This document shows positions 30,578 through 38,148 of a stretch of 64,000 bases of DNA, in pieces. Each line of letters opens with the position of its first letter. The first letter of the stretch is position 1. The DNA lies in NCBI RefSeq assembly GCF_900183575.1, contig NZ_FXUZ01000001.1, forward strand, positions 434,001 through 498,000, in the 5' to 3' direction. The position numbers and the translations under genes are program-made. The DNA comes from Staphylococcus cornubiensis. Lineage in GTDB: Bacteria; Bacillota; Bacilli; Staphylococcales; Staphylococcaceae. The notes under the pieces were generated by a model that saw nothing but the letters and a program-made list of their open reading frames with translations, did no database searches and was not told the DNA's origin.

Positions 30578-31612
30578 TTACACTAATTTTGAAAAGCAGT
30601 ATACTTCTAATAAGGCTTGTGCTGCTTTAATTGAGTCTAAATGTGTCCGTTCCATTGCATGAGAAGACTCAATACCTGCTCCGAATAGACCGTGCTTTAC
30701 ATCTGCACCTGCTTTTAACGCCGCTGAAGCATCTGAAGCATAAAATGGATAAATGTCCACTTTATATGGGATGTTGTGTTCTTGACATAACGATACGAGG
30801 TGATGACGTAACTGTTTATGATAAGGCCCTGAAGCGTCTTGTGCACAAATCGACACTGTATATTCATCAGACGATTGACCATCTCCTAGCGCACCCATAT
30901 CAAATGCAATGAACTCGACTACTTTCGGATCGATGCTTGAGTTTGCCCCGTAGCCGATTTCTTCATTATTCGAAATATAAAATTGAATCGTATGCGGTAA
31001 ACGTTCCTCACGCTGACGATACTGCTTTAAAAATTCTATAATGACCGCAACACTTACTTTATCATCTAAATGACGCGATTTAATAAAACCCGATGACGTA
31101 ACTTCTGTACGCGGATCAAAACTGACAAAATCGCCAACTTCAATACCTAAAGCACGTGTTTCAGCTGCTGTTGTCACTTTTTCATCAATACGCACTTCAA
31201 TATGCGCTTGATCACGAGGAATTTCGTGATTGTTAGCATAGACGTGTGGCGAAGTTTCATGTAAAAGTATAGTCCCTCGGTACGTCTGACCTGTTGCGGT
31301 TTCAATCGTACAATATTCACCTTCAATTGTGTTATATCGAAAGCCCCCAATTAACGCTAAACGAAGCCGTCCATCCTCTAAAATTTCTTTCACCATAGCG
31401 CCTAACGTATCGACATGCGCTGTAATACATTTTTTCTGCGCATCATCGTCGCCCTTCACTTCGATTAATAAACCGCCTTTTCGCGTCAACTGTGTTTCAT
31501 AACCATATGCTTCCACAGTTTCTTTCACATAGGATATCGCACGGTCCGCATTCCCAGATGGGCTATCGATTGCAGTGAGTGCTGTTAATGTTTCAATCAC
31601 AGGTTCATTCAT
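30578..31612 (-). CDS. M42 family aminopeptidase
   Basis: Cytosolic co-catalytic zinc peptidase of the M42 group (glutamyl aminopeptidase/deblocking type, YsdC-like). The metal ligands are visible in HVDTLGAMV, KSRHLDDKVS, NNEEIGYG, FDMGA and the C-terminal SSHAMERTH; 344 residues. It trims oligopeptides, typically as a dodecamer (family knowledge). It is divergent from tyrA; an ATG follows a GGGAGG-type ribosome-binding site. Older annotations call such proteins endoglucanase M, which is misleading. Confidence 0.88.
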   Translation of the reverse strand: MNEPVIETLTALTAIDSPSGNADRAISYVKETVEAYGYETQLTRKGGLLIEVKGDDDAQKKCITAHVDTLGAMVKEILEDGRLRLALIGGFRYNTIEGEYCTIETATGQTYRGTILLHETSPHVYANNHEIPRDQAHIEVRIDEKVTTAAETRALGIEVGDFVSFDPRTEVTSSGFIKSRHLDDKVSVAVIIEFLKQYRQREERLPHTIQFYISNNEEIGYGANSSIDPKVVEFIAFDMGALGDGQSSDEYTVSICAQDASGPYHKQLRHHLVSLCQEHNIPYKVDIYPFYASDASAALKAGADVKHGLFGAGIESSHAMERTHLDSIKAAQALLEVYCFSKLV

Positions 31613-31689
31613 TGTAACGTCCTCCCTTTTATCTTTATCTCTATTGTACCGATGATTCTGTAAAATCTCACGTATTCATATAATCACTA

Positions 31690-31719
31690 TTGCAATTAAA
31701 CGCGTTAAAATGTTAAACT
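31690..31719 (+). promoter_or_regulatory. Promoter of tyrA
   Basis: TTGCAA (31690-31695) and TAAACT (31714-31719) with an 18-bp spacer that contains AACGCGTT. The TTAAAATG stretch resembles the one before femA. Confidence 0.55.
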
Positions 31720-31753
31720 ATGCCATATTTATAAAAATAGAGGCGGTGTTATC

Positions 31754-32845
31754 ATGACCCACGTATTTTTTGTCGGCTTAGGCTTAATAGGGGGGAGTTT
31801 AGCAAGCAATATTAAATATTTTCATCCAAACATCACGATTTCTGCTTATGATGCACATGAAGTACAACTTGAGCGTGCATTGTCCATTGGAATTATTGAC
31901 CATGCGACTACAGATTACACAAGGACTTTACAAGAGGCAGATATCGTTATTTTTGCTACACCAGTACAAACGACTGTGCAATATTTAAGTCAACTCACGC
32001 AGTTAAAGACGAAACCCGGTTTAATTGTGACGGATACAGGGAGTACAAAATCTACAATCCAAGCATTTGAAAAAGAATTACTCCAGGCAGATATTCATCT
32101 CGTCGGTGGACATCCCATGGCAGGCAGTCATAAATCAGGCGTGCTCAATGCGAAAAAGCACCTCTTTGAAAATGCTTACTACATCCTCGTCCATCACTTA
32201 AATGAAAACCAAGCTGCCGCACAACATATCGAACAACTGCTTACACCGACGCGCGCACGCTTTATTCATTTAACCGCGGACGAACATGATCAAATTACAG
32301 GGGTCGTAAGTCATGTGCCTCACCTTATTGCTTCGAGTCTCGTTCATTTGAATGCCTTTTACGCAACAGACGCACCGTTAATTCAAGATTTAGCTGCAGG
32401 TGGCTTTAGAGATATTACACGTGTCGCTAGCAGTAATCCTGAGATGTGGCGCGACATTTCAATTGAAAATAAAGCGCATATCGTTTCATCGCTTAAGCAA
32501 CTTCAACAACAGCTCACGCAAACTGTGGCGATGCTTGAACAAGGTCATGAGGATGCGTTATATCAATTTTTCGATCAAGCTAAAACATACCGAGATGCCC
32601 TTCCTGTTCGAGGTAAAGGTGCGATGCAAAGTACGTATGATCTTTATGTTGATATTCCTGATAAGCCGGGGATGATTTCGAAAGTGACAGAAATACTCAG
32701 TCATCATCAAATTTCTATACGTAACCTTCGTATTTTAGAAGTGCGTGAAGATATTTATGGTGCTTTACGCATTAGTTTTAAAAAAGCTGAAGATCGTGAC
32801 GCTGCGATAACAGCACTCGCTGATTTTGATACGTATTTAAGTTGA
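31754..32845 (+). CDS. tyrA: Prephenate dehydrogenase
   Basis: Oxidative decarboxylation of prephenate to 4-hydroxyphenylpyruvate on the tyrosine branch. The N-terminal Rossmann motif GLGLIGGS is at residues 8-15, GGHPMAGSHKSG carries catalytic residues, and a C-terminal ACT domain (from about residue 293, LYVDIPDKPGMISKVTEIL) is the usual feedback site for tyrosine. 363 residues. It is monocistronic, ending at a bidirectional terminator shared with the polymerase gene. Confidence 0.94.
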   Translation: MTHVFFVGLGLIGGSLASNIKYFHPNITISAYDAHEVQLERALSIGIIDHATTDYTRTLQEADIVIFATPVQTTVQYLSQLTQLKTKPGLIVTDTGSTKSTIQAFEKELLQADIHLVGGHPMAGSHKSGVLNAKKHLFENAYYILVHHLNENQAAAQHIEQLLTPTRARFIHLTADEHDQITGVVSHVPHLIASSLVHLNAFYATDAPLIQDLAAGGFRDITRVASSNPEMWRDISIENKAHIVSSLKQLQQQLTQTVAMLEQGHEDALYQFFDQAKTYRDALPVRGKGAMQSTYDLYVDIPDKPGMISKVTEILSHHQISIRNLRILEVREDIYGALRISFKKAEDRDAAITALADFDTYLS

Positions 32846-32894
32846 TTTTTTGTGTTTCATCATTATATAAGCAATGGAATAGGAACTTAAAAAT

Positions 32895-32934
32895 AGCTGT
32901 GAAGAAGTCTATCGTCATAAATTTCTTCACAGCT
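32895..32934. terminator. Bidirectional terminator, tyrA/Y-family polymerase
   Basis: AGCTGTGAAGAA and TTCTTCACAGCT form a perfect 12-bp stem between convergent genes. Confidence 0.82.
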
Positions 32935-32981
32935 CATCTTAGTATGTTCTATATCGCACTATGACAATGTCAAAATCACTT

Positions 32982-34244
32982 TTACATTTGATGACCTGCC
33001 ATTAATCCTAAACGGCCATATTTCGTACCTGCATCAGTAAGGGAAATCGCCCTTGATACGACACCTCTCCCATATTTCACTTGTAACGCATCGATTGTTT
33101 TCGCTAATTTCTCTTGACGCAACCGTTGAAATTCATCTGTAAACAAATCTAAATTCCGTTCATTTTCATTCATCAATTGTGTGAGTGATACACTGAGTGT
33201 CCGGTACAACGCCCCCTGGTCACAATGCATATCCGCTAGCCGCTTCACCTCTCGATAAATATCTTGATCTAAATTCGTCCCAGCATGTAACGTATACTGC
33301 TTCGTCACATGACCGCCTTCTTTATAGCCCATAGAAAAATGAATCGTCCGCGCAATTTGCTGACGCGCTCTCAGACGTTGCGCCACATCTTCAATCAGCT
33401 CTTGCATCACAACATGCGCTTCACGGTACGTATAATCACGCAACAAAATTTGACTTTTACATATCGAAGGATTAATAATTTGATACGTCTCATTCATACG
33501 ACTTTGATCAATCCCATGTGCATGGAGATGCCAATCCACACCAAGAACACCAAAGTCCCTCTTCAAATATTCATAAGGATACTGTGCCAGCTGACCGATT
33601 TTAAATATCCCTCTTTTATTTAATTTCTTCTCGGTCTTTTTGCCAATCCCCCAAAATGAACTGAGCGGCGTAATTTCCCATACTTTGTCAGGTACATCTT
33701 GATAACGCCACTCTGCAACGTAGCCCGGAATCTTTTTCGCCTCGTGATCTAACGCTAATTTACTTAACAACATATTTGAGCCAATCCCTATCGCACAATG
33801 CACTTTAGTCTCATCATAAATTTCTTTAATCAGTCGCTCACAAAACGTCTGTAACGTCGTATTGAAGCGGTAATAACTTTTCGTCACATCCATAAAAAAC
33901 TCATCAATACTATATTGATGTAAATCTTCAGGTGGCACGTACCGGAGTGCAATTTCAGAAATTTTAAGCGATACTTCTAAATAGCGACGCATACTTGGAT
34001 TAATAATATAAATGTCACTATGATGCGGAATCTCAAACAAGCGCGAACCTGTCTGAATCCCCATCGCTTTTAAAGGCGGTGTCGCAGCAAGTACAACAGA
34101 ACCTTGTCTTTTTGTATCTGCAACGACTGCGAGTTTCGTCGTCAATGGATCGAGCCCTTTCTCAATACATGATACACTCGCAAAAAAACTTTTCTGATCA
34201 ATACATAAAATGTCCCTATCTTCTAATAAATGATAATCATACAT
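32982..34244 (-). CDS. Y-family DNA polymerase (UmuC/UvrX type)
   Basis: Error-prone translesion polymerase subunit. It carries the catalytic N-terminal motif DQKSFFASV, the metal site YSIDEFFMDV, the helix-hairpin-helix region WGIGKKTEKKLNKRGI and a C-terminal little-finger domain; 420 residues. I start at ATG 34244, since the GTG directly before it adds one residue only. An SOS box lies between its -35 and -10. A single UmuC-like gene without umuD matches the damage-inducible S. aureus umuC. The family is sure; the choice of symbol (umuC, uvrX) is not. Confidence 0.9.
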   Translation of the reverse strand: MYDYHLLEDRDILCIDQKSFFASVSCIEKGLDPLTTKLAVVADTKRQGSVVLAATPPLKAMGIQTGSRLFEIPHHSDIYIINPSMRRYLEVSLKISEIALRYVPPEDLHQYSIDEFFMDVTKSYYRFNTTLQTFCERLIKEIYDETKVHCAIGIGSNMLLSKLALDHEAKKIPGYVAEWRYQDVPDKVWEITPLSSFWGIGKKTEKKLNKRGIFKIGQLAQYPYEYLKRDFGVLGVDWHLHAHGIDQSRMNETYQIINPSICKSQILLRDYTYREAHVVMQELIEDVAQRLRARQQIARTIHFSMGYKEGGHVTKQYTLHAGTNLDQDIYREVKRLADMHCDQGALYRTLSVSLTQLMNENERNLDLFTDEFQRLRQEKLAKTIDALQVKYGRGVVSRAISLTDAGTKYGRLGLMAGHQM

Positions 34245-34279
34245 CACATTTCACCCTTACTTATCAAGCTCATGTTTTT

Positions 34280-34309
34280 AGTATACACGAACACACGTTC
34301 TATAATCAA
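34280..34309 (-). promoter_or_regulatory. LexA-controlled promoter of the Y-family polymerase
   Basis: On the minus strand TTGATT (34304-34309) and TATACT (34280-34285) are 18 bp apart. The spacer holds a perfect LexA dyad, GAACACACGTTC, at 34289-34300. A second, slightly imperfect box (GAATGTACGTTC) is at 34318-34329. Binding should block RNA polymerase directly. Confidence 0.85.
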
Positions 34310-34365
34310 GATAAAAAGAATGTACGTTCCCTTTTTAGACTAAAATAGGCACTGTCATTGCACAT

Positions 34366-34407
34366 TAAAAAAGGTAGATACGTCAATATACGACCGCACC
34401 TACCTTA
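34366..34407 (-). terminator. Terminator of the Spo0M-like gene
   Basis: AAGGTAG and CTACCTT with inner GTCGTAT/ATACGT-type pairing, followed by six T on the minus strand. Confidence 0.65.
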
Positions 34408-34418
34408 TGATGATTCAT

Positions 34419-34826
34419 TTAACGACGATATGGAATGACTGCTTCAGTTTCCTCGTCAACACCATAACCAATATAGACATGTGTATTGAGATAAACATGA
34501 CTTTTATCAGATTTAAAATTTAATGTATCTGGGTGGAATTTAAAGGGGATTTCTTTTTCTTCACCGACATCAATTGTGAAAGCTTCATCAATCTCAAAAC
34601 GATTCAATTCATGTGAAATCACCGAAAAATCACTCGTTTCGTCATCGTTCTCGTATTTTTCAAGCATTGTTAAAACGATGTAATTGACTTTTTGATCACT
34701 TTGATCCGCTTTTAAATGGATTGTTCCGGCAATCGCATCGGACACATCAAACGTCTGTTGCTCTAATCGGATAAAAACTTTCATACCATTGATGCCTAAA
34801 GATGTTAATACGTTGTCAAAACCCAT
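34419..34826 (-). CDS. Spo0M-like arrestin-fold protein
   Basis: 135 residues resembling the N-terminal domain of sporulation-control protein Spo0M of Bacillus, an arrestin-like beta-sandwich (VFIRLEQQTFDVSDAIAGTIHLKAD, then DEAFTIDVGEEKEIPFKFH). Bacillus Spo0M is about twice as long, so this is either a short staphylococcal form or a C-terminally reduced copy. Staphylococci do not sporulate; a role in trafficking or cell-envelope stress has been proposed for the family. It is highly acidic and has no signal peptide. Confidence in the family is moderate. Confidence 0.68.
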   Translation of the reverse strand: MGFDNVLTSLGINGMKVFIRLEQQTFDVSDAIAGTIHLKADQSDQKVNYIVLTMLEKYENDDETSDFSVISHELNRFEIDEAFTIDVGEEKEIPFKFHPDTLNFKSDKSHVYLNTHVYIGYGVDEETEAVIPYRR

Positions 34827-34882
34827 AATAACCCTCCATCTTTATTTTCGTTACCCTTATCATACCGGGTAAGGATTCTATC

Positions 34883-34910
34883 GTGCAACTATGAACAAAA
34901 ATGTTATAAT
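34883..34910 (+). promoter_or_regulatory. Promoter of the tautomerase gene
   Basis: GTGCAA (34883-34888) and TATAAT (34905-34910) with a 16-bp spacer. Confidence 0.55.
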
Positions 34911-34941
34911 AAAAAGACAACTGGTGAGGGAGGTTAGAACT

Positions 34942-35127
34942 ATGCCAATAGTAACAGTTCAATTATTAGAAGGTCGTAGTGACGAACAATTAAAAAACTT
35001 AGTTAAAGAAGTAACAGATGCCGTAGAAAGCACAACAAACGCAGACCGTAGTGCCATTTCTGTAGTCATCCAAGAAATGAAAAAAGAACATTACGGTGTC
35101 GCTGGCGTACGTAAATCTGACCAATAA
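34942..35127 (+). CDS. 4-oxalocrotonate tautomerase family enzyme
   Basis: 61-residue tautomerase-superfamily protein. The mature N-terminus is Pro1 (MPIVTVQLLEGRSDEQ), the catalytic base after methionine removal, and an internal arginine lies near position 39. The start is fixed by GGGAGG about 9 nt before ATG 34942; the upstream frame has no role. Such enzymes form hexamers. Staphylococci lack the meta-cleavage pathway of xylH, so the true substrate is unknown. It is monocistronic. Confidence 0.9.
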   Translation: MPIVTVQLLEGRSDEQLKNLVKEVTDAVESTTNADRSAISVVIQEMKKEHYGVAGVRKSDQ

Positions 35128-35217
35128 AAATGAATACAACTTCATTTTTAAAGATTGTGAGGGGCAATCGGTTCAACAATCTATAAAGTGATGCTAACAA
35201 GTACGTCCTACAACGTA
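35128..35217 (+). other. Leftover sequence between tautomerase and terminator
   Basis: No ORF; part of the transcript tail leading into the shared terminator. Confidence 0.3.
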
Positions 35218-35258
35218 AAAAGCGAGCCTGAGGTGTTTGTCTCAGACTCGCTTTTTAT
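35218..35258. terminator. Bidirectional terminator, tautomerase/msrR
   Basis: AAAAAGCGAGCCTGAG pairs with CTCAGACTCGCTTTTT. The loop GTGTTTGT resembles the loop of the hairpin in the lysine-operon gap. Confidence 0.88.
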
Positions 35259-35264
35259 TATGCT

Positions 35265-36236
35265 TTAATCTTCCAAAAAGGCTTGAATTCTCTTTTTATT
35301 TTCAGCTTTATCAATGCCTAAAGCTGAACCCCCATCATTGGTCGTAATATTTTCATAGCTGCCTTTTACGGGTACACTGAGGGTTTTAATATCTTTATCT
35401 CCTCGTACGATAAAGCTGAATCCTGTTTGATATATTGCTGAATCCGGCATATCGGTACTCACATAACCTCGCATAATCCCTGCAAGTTTCGGTGCTTTGA
35501 AAATAGATGAAGGCTGAACCAGTTGTTGCTTTAATGCAGTCATGACTTGTTGTTGTCTTCGTACACGTCCAAAATCACCTTCTGGGTCATTACGGAAACG
35601 CGCATAACCGAGTAACTCTTTACCATTTAAGCGATGATACCCTTTTTTCAAAGATACTCCAATTTTTTCGGACATATCTTTTTCTACATCAATCGGTACA
35701 CCTTTTGGCGCGAGTTCATCAATCATTGCTTCAAAGCCTTTAAAATCTAAAGTGGCATAATACTCTGGATCAATTCCTAAATTCGACTTTAACGTTTTTC
35801 GCAGTAACTCAGGGCCACCTAACGAATAAGCCGCATTAATTTTATAACTATTGTATCCAGGAATATCCGCATAAATATCACGCATGACAGAGACGATTTT
35901 CATGTCTTTCTTAATATAGTCATATTGCGCGACCATAATAGAGTCCGTACGTGATACACCACCATCTTCACGGTCAGCACCTAAAATAAGTACTGTTGCT
36001 TTACCATCATTTTTAGATGCGCCATTGAATTTGTGTAACTTTGGAGCTTGATGCTTGTCCTTAGCTACTTCAAGTCCGGATTTGTAACTTGAAATAGAAT
36101 ACATGACAAAAACAAGAATGATAAGGATCAACGCCAAAATAATAAAAGGTAACTTTCGTATCTTTCTCTTTTTTCTACGTTTCAATGTTTTCTCAGAAGA
36201 GTTTGAGGCGCTACGATTAAAATTGTTTTCTCTCAT
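35265..36236 (-). CDS. msrR: LytR-CpsA-Psr family protein MsrR
   Basis: Membrane-anchored glycopolymer ligase family protein that attaches wall teichoic acid or capsule to peptidoglycan. A basic cytoplasmic N-terminus ([11 protein letters not shown]) precedes one membrane helix (about residues 29-48), then the extracellular LCP domain with [17 protein letters not shown], the [20 protein letters not shown] region and [17 protein letters not shown], whose arginines and aspartates bind polyprenyl phosphate. 323 residues. Located next to msrA as in S. aureus. It affects methicillin and teicoplanin susceptibility there (established). Confidence 0.92.
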   Translation of the reverse strand: MRENNFNRSASNSSEKTLKRRKKRKIRKLPFIILALILIILVFVMYSISSYKSGLEVAKDKHQAPKLHKFNGASKNDGKATVLILGADREDGGVSRTDSIMVAQYDYIKKDMKIVSVMRDIYADIPGYNSYKINAAYSLGGPELLRKTLKSNLGIDPEYYATLDFKGFEAMIDELAPKGVPIDVEKDMSEKIGVSLKKGYHRLNGKELLGYARFRNDPEGDFGRVRRQQQVMTALKQQLVQPSSIFKAPKLAGIMRGYVSTDMPDSAIYQTGFSFIVRGDKDIKTLSVPVKGSYENITTNDGGSALGIDKAENKKRIQAFLED

Positions 36237-36374
36237 CTTATCAACCTTATATCTTCAAAATTAGGTATTTATGTATTATAATAAATACACACTAACGTTA
36301 TATAAATTTATTTTAAAAATCAAGTAAAAACAATAAAAATGGTACCAAGGTCTCATATAGGGAAGGATGTTTAG

Positions 36375-36893
36375 ATGAATATCAACACAGCATATTTCGC
36401 AGGCGGTTGTTTTTGGTGTATGACTCAGCCTTTCGATCAAAACGAAGGCATTGAAAAGGTGCGGTCCGGTTATATGGGGGGCCACGTGGATCATCCCACA
36501 TATGAGCAAGTGAAATCAGGCGAAACAGGTCACTATGAAACTGTAAAAATTGAATACGATGTCGCCCTTTTTTCTTACCAAAAATTGCTAGAAATCTTCT
36601 TCTCAGTCATCGATCCGACAGATGACGGGGGTCAATTCCAAGACCGCGGTTCACAATATCGTACTGCAATTTTTTACACTAATGAAGATCAACGTCAAGT
36701 AGCTGAATCTTATGTTGCTTCATTAGAGGGCACGCTCAATCACGATAAAGCGATTGTGACAAAGATTTTACCAGCTTCAGAATTTTACGAAGCAGAGGCA
36801 TACCACCAAGACTTTTATAAAAAACAACCTGAACGTTTCGCGCAACAAGAAGCAGAACGTGAAGCATACGCTAAAGAACACGACATTCAATAG
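36375..36893 (+). CDS. msrA: Peptide methionine sulfoxide reductase MsrA
   Basis: Repairs methionine-S-sulfoxide in oxidised proteins. The catalytic [12 protein letters not shown] motif is at residues 11-22, and the length of 172 residues fits. No MsrB gene or domain is adjacent, so it works alone here. It is divergent from msrR, which faces away; AAGGATG precedes the ATG. Only the GCFWC cysteine (C15 of 172) is clearly placed for catalysis; resolving cysteines toward the C-terminus are not evident, so recycling may be direct. Confidence 0.93.
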   Translation: MNINTAYFAGGCFWCMTQPFDQNEGIEKVRSGYMGGHVDHPTYEQVKSGETGHYETVKIEYDVALFSYQKLLEIFFSVIDPTDDGGQFQDRGSQYRTAIFYTNEDQRQVAESYVASLEGTLNHDKAIVTKILPASEFYEAEAYHQDFYKKQPERFAQQEAEREAYAKEHDIQ

Positions 36894-36906
36894 GGTAATC
36901 ATAAAT

Positions 36907-36942
36907 AGACTGGAAGCTTACCAAAGTTTCCAGTCTTTTTAT
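36907..36942 (+). terminator. Terminator of msrA
   Basis: AGACTGGAA pairs with TTTCCAGTCT, followed by T residues. Confidence 0.88.
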
Positions 36943-37250
36943 AAATTTTTATCTCCCCTATTAAAAAGTATCTTGCCCTTCAATATTTGAAAGCGGAAAA
37001 GATGCATTTTGATGTATTCTCTTGTCCCTTCCTCATATGTTTCAATGCATATGACATCTACTGCTGAAGCCCACTATGGATACACCATTATTGAACGTTC
37101 CTTTTACCCTTTATCCTTTTACTTGTTTCAATAAATTCATCTTTATCATATAACTTTGTACATTCACTTTCAATATGCGCGCCATCTTGCTTAAAACGAT
37201 TTTCCCCCTATCAAATGAACAAACTCATACTATCACTACAAGAATTTTGA
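36943..37250. other. Gene-free stretch before repeat element B
   Basis: About 300 bp of AT-rich sequence with no supported ORF, promoter or RNA gene. Confidence 0.4.
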
Positions 37251-37254
37251 TGAA

Positions 37255-37635
37255 AGGGAGGGACATCATCATTTTTGATGCTATGGATGCAGTATTTTGT
37301 TTAACTTGCCCTCCCTAAGATTTGTGATATTTGATTGCCCTTATGGCTTCGCGTTCCCAGGGGACTTGTCTCAACTAGCCAACGCTTGGTTAAATGATGA
37401 CATACATGTAGCGTTGGCGGATTTTCGACTGCGTCTGATCCCTCGGGAGTCTCAGCCTTCTGGGCAATCTTACATCAAATACAGTCACTTAGGGCAAGTT
37501 TATGCAATGAAGACAACCCATAGCATCCAATTTTTACGTCCCAGTCATCCGCATTTTTCGACGATCTTATCATTAATAATGGATATAAGTCCATCAATAG
37601 GATATGGGGCCGGGATACAATGAGTTTCCCAGCCC
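37255..37635 (+). repeat. Intergenic hairpin element, copy B
   Basis: Closely similar to copy A and in the same orientation. The core ATTGC...GCAAT is 37334-37468. The outer arms GATGCTATG/CATAGCATC and CTTGCCCTC/TAGGGCAAG extend the fold to about 285 bp. It ends with the terminator-like stem GGGCCGGGA/TCCCAGCCC at 37607-37634. An open frame across it (37297-37623) lacks a start with a ribosome-binding site and is not a gene. Confidence 0.75.
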
Positions 37636-37759
37636 TTCTGCTATGATGAACGAAAATTAAAATATGGAAATGTAAAATGAATTAAGGTGAATGGGAATTA
37701 AAATTTTTGATTTTTCATCTTATCAACTTGTCTCATTGATTCGTAGCATTTAAATTCAA

Positions 37760-38100
37760 ATTGCTATAATAGACGAAACTCCTGAGGGATGAAGTTGAAA
37801 ACAAAACGTCGTCTTTTAACTTTGATAGGGGCTATTGTGTAACGCAGTAGCTGTCTGACTTCTCAATGCGTTCACTTTTGAGAAGTCGAGTCAGCCTTGC
37901 GAGGAAAGTACTACGAAATCTTTGTTGCACATCAGATTTCTGTACTGCTCACAAAATCCAATTCGGCTTCATTCCAGATGTACACTTTAATCAAGACGAA
38001 TTGAGTTGAGGCAAGTCCCCTAAGAACACGAGTCCATGACGGCAATTGTGGAATTTTAAAAAGTTATCAATCAGAACGATTTGATTAAAATATATCAGGA
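37760..38100 (-). repeat. Intergenic hairpin element, copy C (enlarged)
   Basis: Opposite orientation to B. The core limits ATTGCT (37760) and GGCAAT (38041-38046) and the motifs ACTCCTGAGGGAT and CCCCTAAGAACACGAG are retained. The interior is about 150 bp longer than in A, B or D and contains its own stem TGACTTCTCAA/TTGAGAAGTC. Downstream it shares TTAAAATATATCA with copy D. It lies just beyond the mprF stop. Confidence 0.7.
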
Positions 38101-38148
38101 TAAGACAATCAAAAATTTTATCTCCCTATCCCCCAATCATATATTTCT

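Noticed and set aside
37297..37623. 108-codon open frame inside repeat element B
   Set aside because: No ribosome-binding site, composition follows the hairpin arms, and the matching frame is broken in copy A.
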